From: Providencia rettgeri
Lineage (GTDB): Bacteria > Pseudomonadota > Gammaproteobacteria > Enterobacterales > Enterobacteriaceae
Length of the DNA stretch: 64,000 nucleotides
Reading direction: 5' to 3'
NCBI GenBank assembly: GCA_900455085.1
Contig: UGTZ01000001.1
Span: 3,874,501-3,938,500, forward strand
Both the position numbers and the translations under genes were made by a program. The notes below the pieces were generated by a model. The model was not told where the DNA came from. It made no database searches and saw only the letters and a list, made by a program, of their open reading frames with translations. Shown in pieces: positions 45,280-54,629 of this stretch. Within the stretch, counting starts at the first letter, position 1; the number at the start of each line of letters is the position of its first letter.

Positions 45280-46553
45280 TCCTTTCGATGCTTTGGCATT
45301 ACTGGCGAGCTCGTCATTTAACGTTTCGTAACCGTGGCGAACTGGAAGCTTATCAACAAAAACGTTTAGCGCATTTTAAACGCAAAGTATTAGCGAAAAA
45401 CCCCTATTTTCAGCGGTATATCAATCAGACATTATCTAATTTCCCCATAATGAATAAACAAATCATGATGGATAATTTTGATGAGATGAATACCGCCGGG
45501 CTGTTAAGCCAAACACTTCTAGAATGTGCGCAAAAAAGTGAGCAATCTCGGGATTTTGCCCCTAAAGTGGGGCGCTACAGTGTCGGGTTATCCTCTGGAA
45601 CTTCGGGCCGTCGAGGCCTTTTCGTTGTCAGCCCAGAAGAACAAAATGTCTGGTCTGGCAGTATGTTAGCTAAAATGTTACCCCAAGGCCTGTTTAATGG
45701 TGAGCGTGTTGCTCTGTTTTTACGCGCCAATAATAACCTGTATGAAAGTGTCAATAACCGTTGGATTTCACTGCGGTTTTATGACCTTTTCTCGGATTTT
45801 GACCTGCAACTCAGCGCTCTTGAACAATATCAGCCTTCGATTATCGTTGCGCCAGCCCAAGTGTTATGTACGATTGCTGACGCCATCAGCCAGCAGAAAA
45901 TTCAATTAAATGTACAAAAAGTGATTTCCGTCGCTGAAGTACTAGAACCTCATGACAAACAAAAATTACAGCGTTGCTTTCCCCATGTAGGGGAAGTTTA
46001 TCAAGCAACAGAAGGGTTTTTAGGCTGTAGTTGTTCTCATGGTACTATGCATTTAAATGAAGCTTTTGTGCATATTGAACCTAATTGGCTTGATAATGAC
46101 CGCTTTTCACCCATTATCACGGACTTTACGCGCAAAACACAGCCTATCGTACGTTATCAACTCGATGATGTTTTAGTGGTGAAAAATACACCTTGCCCTT
46201 GTGGCTCTCCTGAAATGGCGATTGAACGTATTGAGGGTCGCTGTGATGATTTGCTTCAACTTCCGGGCTATAACGGCAAAATGGTGACTATTTTTGCAGA
46301 TCCCTGCGCGCGGGTGATTGTGAATCACTTGCCTGTTACTGCTGACTTTCGCTTAACCCAGCAAGGCAACGCATTATATTTACAGGCTGAATGTTCTCCT
46401 ACAGAGCTATCTCTCTGCCAGCAACAGCTAACACGCTATTTTACAAACCAACATGTTGATATTTCTCAATTAGATTGGCAATTATCCACTGCCACTATTA
46501 CACAAACACTCTCCGTTAAAAAGCGACGTATAACCCGTAAGGAAGCGAAATGA
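45276..46553 (+). CDS. Adenylate-forming enzyme, F390-synthetase-related
   Basis: A 425-residue protein of the phenylacetate-CoA ligase/coenzyme F390 synthetase-like clade. SVGLSSGTSGRRGLF is the ATP-binding P-loop; EVYQATEGFLG and TPCPCGSPEMAIERIEGRCDD follow, the last with a zinc-like CxCG. It likely adenylates a carboxylate, here perhaps a beta-hydroxy acid. Start GTG at 45276, overlapping the upstream stop by 4 bp with AAGGGG before it; ATG 45288 is an alternative. Occurs with the same neighbours in other gamma-proteobacteria (general knowledge, unsearched). Confidence 0.8.
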   Translation: MILSMLWHYWRARHLTFRNRGELEAYQQKRLAHFKRKVLAKNPYFQRYINQTLSNFPIMNKQIMMDNFDEMNTAGLLSQTLLECAQKSEQSRDFAPKVGRYSVGLSSGTSGRRGLFVVSPEEQNVWSGSMLAKMLPQGLFNGERVALFLRANNNLYESVNNRWISLRFYDLFSDFDLQLSALEQYQPSIIVAPAQVLCTIADAISQQKIQLNVQKVISVAEVLEPHDKQKLQRCFPHVGEVYQATEGFLGCSCSHGTMHLNEAFVHIEPNWLDNDRFSPIITDFTRKTQPIVRYQLDDVLVVKNTPCPCGSPEMAIERIEGRCDDLLQLPGYNGKMVTIFADPCARVIVNHLPVTADFRLTQQGNALYLQAECSPTELSLCQQQLTRYFTNQHVDISQLDWQLSTATITQTLSVKKRRITRKEAK

Positions 46554-47164
46554 ATAGCAGAGAATTATTCACTCGCTTTATCTATTGCCTACTCGGTTGG
46601 GGAACCGTTGGCATTGTTTATCAATATACCGGGCAAGTGACTGGGCAAGCTCATGTTTTATCACCCAGTGAGCTGGATAATGCCGTCCCATTTTCACCCG
46701 ATGCCATCTGGCTTTATCTCTCCTTTTTTCTGTTTATCCCACTTGGGTATTTTCTCAGCCCTCTAAAAAAAGCTTACTCACTCATGTATGCCATGCAGCT
46801 CTGTGCGCTGGTTTCTGGGGCAGTCTATTTGTGGTACCCCACGACTATGCTGTACCACGACTACGATTTATTGGCCTTATCTGGGCAGGCTTTGTCTGCT
46901 TTGATTAATATTGATAGCCCACAAAATTTATTACCTTCTCTACATGTCTCATTGACTCTCATCGTGCTCAATGCATTATGGTCAACACAACAAAAATTTC
47001 GCACGGTTTTAGCCGTTATTTGGGCGATTGCTATTTGTACCTCGGTATTGGTGCTAAAGCGCCATTTAGTTATTGATGTGGTTACTGGTGCACTCACCGC
47101 TTGTGGTGCATTACTGATTGTTCACACAGCGAAATTTGTCTTAAAGAGAAACACTGATGAATGA
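46550..47164 (+). CDS. PAP2-family phosphatase, inner membrane
   Basis: A 204-residue membrane protein with about six hydrophobic helices. PAP2 motifs: LLPSLHVS (domain 2-like) and LKRHLVIDVVTG (domain 3-like, RH...D). The first KxxxxxxRP motif is not evident, so it is a divergent PAP2 member. Such enzymes dephosphorylate lipid phosphates or prenyl pyrophosphates. Overlaps both neighbours (4 and 8 bp). In a lipid operon it may remove a phosphate from the lipid intermediate. Confidence 0.78.
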   Translation: MNSRELFTRFIYCLLGWGTVGIVYQYTGQVTGQAHVLSPSELDNAVPFSPDAIWLYLSFFLFIPLGYFLSPLKKAYSLMYAMQLCALVSGAVYLWYPTTMLYHDYDLLALSGQALSALINIDSPQNLLPSLHVSLTLIVLNALWSTQQKFRTVLAVIWAIAICTSVLVLKRHLVIDVVTGALTACGALLIVHTAKFVLKRNTDE

Positions 47165-48281
47165 ATTAACCTTTCCGATTGTTTTCATGTTAGCGGTCGT
47201 GGTCGCAGAAGGTTTAGTGATCGCCAAAACGCAAAAAGGAACCGTTAGCTGGCAAGAATTGGTGTTCAACCTGAACTCTGGCCATATTATGTTGTGGTTA
47301 TTTAGAGGGTTAGAAATTTTTTGTTACGGCTTTGTCGTGACCCACTACTCATTCAACCTCGTTGAAAACTGGCCAACCGCACTGGTGTGGGTGTTTGCGA
47401 TTTTTGCTTGGGACTTTGGTTTTTACTGGCTACACCGCTTGCACCATACCTACCGTGTTCTATGGGCCGTTCATGTGGTTCATCACCAAGGGGAGCACTA
47501 TAACCTATCATTAGGAGTGCGTAATTCGTGGTATTCATCACTGACATCAATCCCATTCTTTATGCTACTGGCACTAATGGGGATTCCCTTAGAGGTGTTT
47601 ATCACCGTTTCAATATTGCACTATACTATTCAATTCTTTAACCACAGTGCGCTGATCCCGCGTTTGGGTTGGTTGGAGAAATTTATGCTAACGCCACAGC
47701 ACCATAGAGTTCACCATGTGAAAGAAGGGCATTATTCCAATCGCAATTTCGGGGGCAGTTTTATTTTTTGGGACAAACTGTTTGGCACATTTTCCAAGTT
47801 ACCTGAAACTGAACACCATTTTGGTATCAAAGGCGCTCCCGCTTCTGAAAACCCGTTTATTGACAGCAACTTACCTTTTTGGCGTATCATTAAACGCCGT
47901 AGCCAACCCAAAGCAAAACCCGCACCATTATTTCGCGTAAACCAAATCGCATTAGTAATGGGAACACTTCTCCTATTTAGCTTGGTTATTGGTTACGTCT
48001 ATATTTATGGTTATGGTTATCAAGGTACAACCCAACAGCAAGTGGTTTTATTTATCTTATTAGCCTTAGGTACCGTAGCTCTATCGGGTATTTCAGATGG
48101 ACGTAAAATTGGCCTGATGAGCTGGTTTTTCATCGCTTGCTTGCTACTAATTTGTATTTTATTTATTTGGCAATGGACAACCCCGTTTTGGGTTATTTTT
48201 ACCAGTGCACTATGGCTGCATAGTTTGTTAATGTTACTTGGTATAGGCCGAAAACCCATACAGGTGCGAGATGTTCCCTGA
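47157..48281 (+). CDS. Sterol desaturase/fatty acid hydroxylase-family membrane oxygenase
   Basis: A 374-residue membrane di-iron protein. His boxes HRLHH, HVVHHQGEH and QHHRVHH are the fatty acid hydroxylase superfamily signature (residues about 95-185). Hydrophobic helices surround them; a C-terminal extra region of about four helices (from residue 260) resembles the layout of alkylglycerol monooxygenase-type members. It probably hydroxylates or desaturates an acyl or alkyl chain using O2. Overlaps both neighbouring genes (8 and 11 bp). Confidence 0.87.
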   Translation: MNELTFPIVFMLAVVVAEGLVIAKTQKGTVSWQELVFNLNSGHIMLWLFRGLEIFCYGFVVTHYSFNLVENWPTALVWVFAIFAWDFGFYWLHRLHHTYRVLWAVHVVHHQGEHYNLSLGVRNSWYSSLTSIPFFMLLALMGIPLEVFITVSILHYTIQFFNHSALIPRLGWLEKFMLTPQHHRVHHVKEGHYSNRNFGGSFIFWDKLFGTFSKLPETEHHFGIKGAPASENPFIDSNLPFWRIIKRRSQPKAKPAPLFRVNQIALVMGTLLLFSLVIGYVYIYGYGYQGTTQQQVVLFILLALGTVALSGISDGRKIGLMSWFFIACLLLICILFIWQWTTPFWVIFTSALWLHSLLMLLGIGRKPIQVRDVP

Positions 48282-49374
48282 GCCGCTAAGGCCACTAGGC
48301 TACCAACACCGCCATGATCAAGCGTTCCAAAAAGCATTGAACATGGCCGCTAAACACTATTTACAACAGCGTGCTGATCATCGGTTCGCTGACTTACGTT
48401 TTTATTTAAAAAGTCTAGTTTTAATTTTGTGCTGCCTAGGCAGTTACGGCATAGCATTATGCGCTAACACGTCTTGGGCATTTTTTATTTTTTACCCTCT
48501 GTTTATCTGTTTCGCATTATTATTAGCCATTAATCTCGTTCACGATGCTTCCCATAATGCAATTTTCAAGCAGGCCAAAGCCAACTATTGGCTCAATTTT
48601 TGGGTCACTATTCCGTTGGGCTTAGATCCTGAATGCTGGCGCGTCAGGCATATTATTTTTCACCACGCTCACACCAATATTCGCCATTATGATTTAGATA
48701 TCGAAGAAAATTTTGTCTTACGGCAAACGCCTTATCAGCGCTGGTACCCGTTTATGCGGGCTCAGCATCTGTATTGGCCATTAATTGCCGCAATGACTTT
48801 CCCTGCACTCATTTGGTTCTTTGATTGGATGGATAGATTTCATTTGACGCGCGTCGCCCCTCATATGCGCCATCAAGGCCGTCGTGGTATTGGAGCATTT
48901 TTATTGGCTAAGTTACTGCATTTGATTGTGGCGATAGTCATACCCGCTTTTGTTATCACTGATATCAGTTTAGCGATCTTGCTACTCACTTACTTATTTA
49001 GCCAAATGTTAGCCTCTCTTATATTTGTTGTATTGATACTTGGCACCCATTGGGCGAAAGCGACTTTTTATACGCCCCCCAAAGAAGGCAATATGCCGCA
49101 TGGTTTTTATACTCACACTTTTTCAACCACTTATGATTGGCAAACTACACCTCGTTGGTTAACTTATTGGTTAGGTGGATTAAACTTACATCTTACACAC
49201 CATTTATTTCCCAATTGGAACCACCGCCATTACCCTGCCCTTGCTAAAATCATTGAGCAAACTGCCAAGCAGTTTTCGATGGATTATCATTGTATTAGCG
49301 CGAAAGAATTGTTTATTTACCAACAGAAGTTTTTAAAAGAAATGGGAAAGGGTAAGCAAGCGGATGAACACTGA
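48271..49374 (+). CDS. Membrane fatty acid desaturase
   Basis: A 367-residue acyl-lipid or acyl-CoA desaturase. Three His boxes: HDASHNA, FHHAHTN and LHLTHHLFP, in the correct order, with membrane helices between. Ends the seven-gene operon; overlaps the upstream oxygenase gene. Two distinct oxygen-dependent enzymes in one operon argue for a modified long-chain lipid. A convergent polysaccharide deacetylase gene ends 35 bp downstream. Confidence 0.88.
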   Translation: MFPEPLRPLGYQHRHDQAFQKALNMAAKHYLQQRADHRFADLRFYLKSLVLILCCLGSYGIALCANTSWAFFIFYPLFICFALLLAINLVHDASHNAIFKQAKANYWLNFWVTIPLGLDPECWRVRHIIFHHAHTNIRHYDLDIEENFVLRQTPYQRWYPFMRAQHLYWPLIAAMTFPALIWFFDWMDRFHLTRVAPHMRHQGRRGIGAFLLAKLLHLIVAIVIPAFVITDISLAILLLTYLFSQMLASLIFVVLILGTHWAKATFYTPPKEGNMPHGFYTHTFSTTYDWQTTPRWLTYWLGGLNLHLTHHLFPNWNHRHYPALAKIIEQTAKQFSMDYHCISAKELFIYQQKFLKEMGKGKQADEH

Positions 49375-49408
49375 GCCAAACACCCCAGTGCTTACTTCGC
49401 TATATTGA

Positions 49409-50728
49409 TTATCTATCGATAATAATATTTTGATTTATTACGCTTTTTTCACTATTTCCAACCATCTGAGCAAATTTCTCTAATGGGTCAGTCCGAAAAG
49501 CATACAAACGTTTGAGGGCAAATGGGTTATCCCCTAATTTGACTTTTCCTTGAATGGTTGTCAGTGCTAAATGTAAGCCAGCTTTTCCCCCCGCGTCCAT
49601 CGCTGCGGAGTTATATCCACCAAAAGGATAGGCTAAATAGCGTTGTTCCGGTTCGAAGCGACTCAAAATTTTCATCGACCGTTTAAAGTCCAACATAATG
49701 GTATGTTCTTTCCGGCTAAATAAAATTGGTGAATTATGGTTATCTAAACGATGCAAAAAGTGAGTATGAGATTGGATGTTAAAAACGTCTCGGCTATCTT
49801 TAATTTCTTGCTTACTCATAAATTGTAAGCCATCCGCTGACCATTTTTGTGGCTGCGTTTTAATCCGGGAAGAAATAATAAACAGCGTTGCTTGCTGGCG
49901 GTTATGCCTTAAAATCGGTAATGCATAGCGATAAACTGACTTTAAACCATCGTCAAATGTCAACACAACAGCCTTACCCGGTAGATTTGCAGATTTATTT
50001 AAATAATCTTCCACATCAGCAAGCGAAAGGGTTTGATAGCCCGCTTGTTTTAAATAATTCATTTGTTCGCGAAATGCTTCCACCGATGTCGTGGTGGATG
50101 TTTCACGAAAATGCTTATTTTCATTGTCTTTGAGAATATGGTGATAAGTTAAAATCGGAATGCCTTTATCCAACGAAACATCATCTAAACGCACATAGCC
50201 TAGCCTATCCCCAATACGAATGGTTAACCATGCCGTTTTTTCACCTGTTTTATCCGTTTTAATCATTCGCGCTAACACAGGATAACGCAGGTTTTCCCAT
50301 AAAGAGGCTATTTGCTTACGATTACTTTGAGTTGAGTTGTATACCGCTGCTTTTTGGTGTGTGACTAAATAATCATAAATGGGATTTTGTAAGTCATTTA
50401 GCCTATCTACTTCAGGTACATAGCGCGGCTTTTTGTTAGAAAATGATATCGTTTTCACAAATGCGTAGTCATTGCCAAACTGCATCGCACAATAATCCCC
50501 TGAGGGAGAATAAGCGTAAAACCCGTGTTCTGCGTTCAGTTCTGCGACAGCGCGCATTTCTCCAGCAATCATCGCAAAAATAATTTCAGGCTGTTTTGTT
50601 TGAATTAGCTTGGGAGGGATGTCTGCCAACTGCCAATCATCTGTATTATTGACGATTTCAGAAGCCATAGATTGAGGGAGATAGCTCGTAAATAAAATAC
50701 ACAGTAATAAAAGTAATCGTTTAGACAT
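49409..50728 (-). CDS. Secreted polysaccharide deacetylase (NodB domain)
   Basis: A 439-residue exported protein. Signal peptide (LLLLLCILFTSYLPQSMA), an N-terminal region of about 190 residues with an SH3-like look, then a NodB domain: LTFDDGLKS (catalytic Asp and metal Asp), QSHTHFLH (metal His pair) and LAYPFGGYN. Family members deacetylate N-acetylglucosamine in chitin, peptidoglycan or PGA-type polymers. No polymer synthase is adjacent, so the substrate is open. Convergent with the lipid operon. Confidence 0.88.
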   Translation of the reverse strand: MSKRLLLLLCILFTSYLPQSMASEIVNNTDDWQLADIPPKLIQTKQPEIIFAMIAGEMRAVAELNAEHGFYAYSPSGDYCAMQFGNDYAFVKTISFSNKKPRYVPEVDRLNDLQNPIYDYLVTHQKAAVYNSTQSNRKQIASLWENLRYPVLARMIKTDKTGEKTAWLTIRIGDRLGYVRLDDVSLDKGIPILTYHHILKDNENKHFRETSTTTSVEAFREQMNYLKQAGYQTLSLADVEDYLNKSANLPGKAVVLTFDDGLKSVYRYALPILRHNRQQATLFIISSRIKTQPQKWSADGLQFMSKQEIKDSRDVFNIQSHTHFLHRLDNHNSPILFSRKEHTIMLDFKRSMKILSRFEPEQRYLAYPFGGYNSAAMDAGGKAGLHLALTTIQGKVKLGDNPFALKRLYAFRTDPLEKFAQMVGNSEKSVINQNIIIDR

Positions 50729-51056
50729 TTTTCATCCGCTATAACGCTGGGTTTCCGCAATTATTCTAAACCTACTCTAGATTGAACCCCATACCCCAAT
50801 AAAAATTTTTATTGTCCCACTCTCATTATTATCACGAAAAATAATACTTAAAATGTATGGTTGTTATCTTAACCCCTTAAGTTGTTATACCAATTTAGAT
50901 ATTCCATCGTGATCTATCATACAAAATAAAGAGATCTAGCTCATATTTATCAGTAAAAGGCGCCATCAAGGCACAATCTGTAAATCATTTGACAGTTTAA
51001 TCCATTTCCCACTGCTAGATTGGCATTCAACCACCTTACAACACCTGGGAACAACA
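50729..51056. other. Promoter region of sugar-acid operon
   Basis: About 330 bp separating the divergent deacetylase and enolase-superfamily genes. Apart from the GntR-type motif at 50883 no feature was recognised. Confidence 0.5.
50883..50897. promoter_or_regulatory. Putative GntR-type operator upstream of enolase-superfamily gene
   Basis: TGTTATACCAATTTA here is the exact reverse complement of the motif at 55503-55517 upstream of uxaA. It resembles UxuR/ExuR-type sites (AATTGGTATACCAATT). Both sites precede sugar-acid genes next to a GntR/FCD regulator. Confidence 0.6.
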
Positions 51057-52169
51057 ATGAAAATAAAAGAAATTAGTACTTTTATCATGCACGTACCTGT
51101 CACTAATGACCTAATTGGTGACTCAACTCACAGTATTACCCATTGGGGAATGCCGGGTGTCATGATCAAAACAGAATGTGGGTTAGTCGGCTATGGCCAC
51201 ACCGGAACACACGCCGATATCACTACCGACCGGTTAATCACCACCATTATTGAAGATGTTTTCGGTCCAATGTTACTCGGTGAAGACCCAACAGAAGTAC
51301 GTTATTTGCATCGAAAACTCACTCGCAGCTCAACCAATATTTGGGTTGGTCGCGGTGGTTTAATGCAAATGGCAATTTCTGCCATCGACATCGCCCTTTG
51401 GGATCTCAAAGCTAAAGCCGCAGATCAGCCGTTATGGCAACTGTTTGGCGGTTCAAAACACAATAAAGTTAACGCCTATAACACCGACTGCGGTTGGTTA
51501 GTGCGTAGCCAAGAAGACTTAGTCGATGATTGTAAAAAAATGATCTTCGAAGAAGGCTTCAAAGCAATAAAAATGAAGATTGGCAAACCAGACCCACGCG
51601 AAGATCTACAACGTATTGAAGCGGTTCGCCACGCAATTGGCGATGATATCGACTTAATGGTAGATGCGAATGGTAAGTGGGATATCAGTATAGCCAAGCA
51701 ATATGGCCACCGTTTAAATGATTTTAATATTAAGTGGTTTGAAGAGCCGTTGTGGCATGATGATGTCGCCAGCCATAAACAACTTGCCGCTTATATGGAC
51801 ACACCTATCGCATTAGGTGAATTACTTTATCACAATGATTCGTTTAAGGAATTTGTCTTGGCAGGTGCCGTTGATTACTTACAACCTGACGCCACACGCT
51901 GTGGTGGTTTAACAGCAGTATGGGAAATTGCTGATTTAGGTATGGCCTTTAATTTACCGGTGACACCACACCATGGCGATATGATGCAGGCACAATTGCA
52001 TCTGGTCATGGCGCATCCAGCCTGCTCTTTACTAGAATTCATTCCTTGGACACTGGACTGCTTTGTTGACCCGGTCGAAGTTATTGATGGTGTTTATACC
52101 ACACCAACCGCGCCTGGGGCAGGTACAACGTTAAAACCTGAAGCATTAGCTAAATTTAACGTGAAATAA
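51057..52169 (+). CDS. Enolase-superfamily sugar-acid dehydratase/racemase (MR/MLE)
   Basis: A 370-residue enzyme of the mandelate racemase/muconate-lactonising subgroup. General base KxK is AIKMKIG (Lys172, Lys174); Mg ligands Asp203 (VDANGKW), Glu229 (FEEPLW) and Glu255 (LGELL); a His is in VTPHHGDM. The family dehydrates or epimerises acid sugars. An MFS importer follows and uxaA lies in the same regulon candidate, so a hexonate/aldonate substrate is likely. The specific sugar cannot be named. Start ATG with GGGAACAAC upstream. Confidence 0.85.
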   Translation: MKIKEISTFIMHVPVTNDLIGDSTHSITHWGMPGVMIKTECGLVGYGHTGTHADITTDRLITTIIEDVFGPMLLGEDPTEVRYLHRKLTRSSTNIWVGRGGLMQMAISAIDIALWDLKAKAADQPLWQLFGGSKHNKVNAYNTDCGWLVRSQEDLVDDCKKMIFEEGFKAIKMKIGKPDPREDLQRIEAVRHAIGDDIDLMVDANGKWDISIAKQYGHRLNDFNIKWFEEPLWHDDVASHKQLAAYMDTPIALGELLYHNDSFKEFVLAGAVDYLQPDATRCGGLTAVWEIADLGMAFNLPVTPHHGDMMQAQLHLVMAHPACSLLEFIPWTLDCFVDPVEVIDGVYTTPTAPGAGTTLKPEALAKFNVK

Positions 52170-52418
52170 TGATCATTCCCTTTTTCAATATTTCATTTCT
52201 AACAACATGAAAAAGGGAAATTAATAACAAGAATTATTCATTTTAAATTACTTATTTACACTCTAAATAATTCATGATGCAGCCAACAACACTGCAACTT
52301 GAAGTATGGCGAGTATTTTAGCTCTATACTCTACTCTGCTGGTTATTCAGCGGCGGGCTAAACACATAATAAAAATGAATAGATAACATTACTATCTTAC
52401 AAAAAACTGGGGTGAACC

Positions 52419-53729
52419 ATGTCCACCAATACGGATCATTTATCATCGGCTACCAGCAAAGCAATACGAAAAATAATACCAATGGTGGTATTAATGTTCA
52501 TATTAGCTTATTTAGACCGTTCTAATATTGGTTTCGCAAAACAAGAGTTTCAGTTAACGACTGGGTTAAGTGACGCTGCATACGCATTTGGCGCAGGGAT
52601 CTTTTTTATCGGCTACGCATTGTTTGAGGTACCAAGTAATATTCTACTGTACCGCATTGGTGCCCGAGTATGGCTATCGCGCATTATGGTCACATGGGGG
52701 CTAGTCTCTGCCGCCATGATGTTTGCCCATGATGAAACCACCTTTATTGTGCTGCGCTTCTTGCTTGGTGTCAGTGAAGCTGGCTTCTTTCCGGGGGTTA
52801 TTTTGTATTTAACCTTCTGGTTCCCACAAAATATCCGTGCACGGGTGACAGGCTACTTCTTATTTGGTGCACCACTGGCATTTATCATTGGGGGCCCATT
52901 ATCAGGCTCACTCCTGTCGCTAGAAGGAACTTCATTTGCCTTCGGTTTATACGGCTGGCAGTTAATGTTTGTCGTAGAAGGCTTATTGGCATCTATTGTC
53001 GGGATTTGGGTATTCTTTTACCTTGATGACCGCCCAGAAAAAGCCAAATGGCTGACAGCTGAGGAAAAAAATGCACTTTCCGCTAAATTAGCCTTGGAAG
53101 AAGATGCCAAAGCAGGTCATAGTCCAAAAGGCGCCCTGAGAGCATTATTAGATATGCGTGTTCTCTACCTGTGTCTGATTTGGTTTACCGTTCAAGTCTG
53201 TGGTTATGGTATTTATTTCTTCTTACCAACCCAAATTGGTACGTTATTAGGCAGTAAAGTCGGCATACTTGTAGGCTTTGTCACCGCCATACCACCACTG
53301 TGTGCAGCCATTGCAGTTTACTACGTTCCTCGTATTTCAGAACGTCTAAAAGAACGCCGTAAAGTTGCTGCCATTACCTTTATGTTAGGGGCTGCAGGGA
53401 TCGCTGTTTCTGGTTTATTCGATAGCATTCCAGTTATTGCCATTATTGCGTTATGTGTCGCAGCAGCAGGCCACTTAGCTATGCAACCTCTGTATTGGAG
53501 CTTCCCATCTGCATACTTAGGCGGTACCGCTGCAGCATCAGGGATCGCCCTGATTAACTCTGTGGGTAACTTAGGTGGCTTTGTGGCACCAAACTTAAGA
53601 GTGTGGGCTGAAACCACCTTTGAGTCTGCCCGTGCAGGGCTCTATTTTATCGCTTTAGTCGCCTTTATCGGTGGTCTGTTGATTCTGACATTAAGAAGAT
53701 TAGGTATTGAAAAACGATTTGAAGATTAA
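52419..53729 (+). CDS. MFS sugar-acid importer (anion:cation symporter family)
   Basis: A 436-residue permease with 12 predicted helices. LDRSNIGFAKQEFQLTTGLSDAAYAFGAGIFFIGY and GVSEAGFFPGVILYL are ACS-family signatures close to E. coli RhmT/YfaV by eye. It should import the substrate of the enolase-superfamily enzyme upstream (250 bp gap, same strand). A strong terminator follows at 53751. Confidence 0.92.
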   Translation: MSTNTDHLSSATSKAIRKIIPMVVLMFILAYLDRSNIGFAKQEFQLTTGLSDAAYAFGAGIFFIGYALFEVPSNILLYRIGARVWLSRIMVTWGLVSAAMMFAHDETTFIVLRFLLGVSEAGFFPGVILYLTFWFPQNIRARVTGYFLFGAPLAFIIGGPLSGSLLSLEGTSFAFGLYGWQLMFVVEGLLASIVGIWVFFYLDDRPEKAKWLTAEEKNALSAKLALEEDAKAGHSPKGALRALLDMRVLYLCLIWFTVQVCGYGIYFFLPTQIGTLLGSKVGILVGFVTAIPPLCAAIAVYYVPRISERLKERRKVAAITFMLGAAGIAVSGLFDSIPVIAIIALCVAAAGHLAMQPLYWSFPSAYLGGTAAASGIALINSVGNLGGFVAPNLRVWAETTFESARAGLYFIALVAFIGGLLILTLRRLGIEKRFED

Positions 53730-53750
53730 TTAATGATCTTTTGAATCCCT

Positions 53751-53780
53751 CCCGAGCCGCAATAAATGGCTCGGGTTTTC
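53751..53780 (+). terminator. Terminator after MFS gene
   Basis: CCCGAGCC / GGCTCGGG stem, 9-nt loop, followed by TTTTCTATT. Clean rho-independent terminator. Confidence 0.88.
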
Positions 53781-53894
53781 TATTACTCTATTTCTTATTT
53801 GTGAGGTTTACTCGAATATTACGGCGGTTCATGATTGAACATAACCCTACCAAATGTCATGATAAAGTTAGCTAATCATGCAGGGAGCATTCAG

Positions 53895-54629
53895 ATGAAC
53901 ATTGCGGTACAAAACAGTCAATTAGTTCTAACGCATGAAAATATTCTTGAAATATTAAAAACAAATAGTTGGTTTAGTAACTTACCCGATTATTTAATTT
54001 CCATCTTAATGACATGCGCCACATTACGCTTCTATCCTGATGGTGAAATGGTCCACTATCAAGGTGACCCTGCACGTGGTCTATATGCGGTGATTCAAGG
54101 CTCAGTAAAAGTGAGTTCGATATCCTCAGATGGTCGTGAATGTGTATTTCGCTATCTTTCACCTGGCAATTGGTTTGGCGAAATTGCCATGCTAGATAAG
54201 TCAGCGCGCACCCATGATGCTAAAGCAATCAGCCCAACCATTTTACTGACGATATCACCGAAAGATTTAGCCATGATCTTGGAAAAGCACCCCGTTTTTT
54301 ACCAATTTCTGAATATTTTGCTCTGCAAAGTGATTCGTAACGCCTTTACCATTATCAATGACAGCGCCTTATTGTCTGTTTCCGCCCGGCTGGCCAAGCG
54401 CTTATTGAGCTTAGCGGAAGGTTATGGTGAACCTCATGAAAAGGGGATTCAATTGAGCCTATACCTGACACAAGATGACTTGGCGACCATCATTAATACC
54501 ACACGGCAAACCATCAATAAGCGTTTAGTTGCATGGGAAAAACTCGGTTGGATTGATGCAAAATACGGGAAAATTATTTTAGTTAATCTCCCCGCGCTGA
54601 AGCAGATCTCTGAGGATGATGAAGAATAA
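53895..54629 (+). CDS. Crp/Fnr-family transcriptional regulator
   Basis: A 244-residue protein with a cyclic-nucleotide-binding-like domain (MVHYQGDPARGLYAVIQGSVKVSS, SPGNWFGEIAML) at residues 40-135 and a C-terminal winged HTH (LTQDDLATIINTTRQTINKRLVAWEKLGWI). It lacks the N-terminal Cys cluster of FNR. ATG at 53895 has GGGAG before it; an earlier in-frame ATG at 53835 is less likely. It ends exactly where the convergent GntR gene ends. Effector unknown. Confidence 0.88.
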   Translation: MNIAVQNSQLVLTHENILEILKTNSWFSNLPDYLISILMTCATLRFYPDGEMVHYQGDPARGLYAVIQGSVKVSSISSDGRECVFRYLSPGNWFGEIAMLDKSARTHDAKAISPTILLTISPKDLAMILEKHPVFYQFLNILLCKVIRNAFTIINDSALLSVSARLAKRLLSLAEGYGEPHEKGIQLSLYLTQDDLATIINTTRQTINKRLVAWEKLGWIDAKYGKIILVNLPALKQISEDDEE

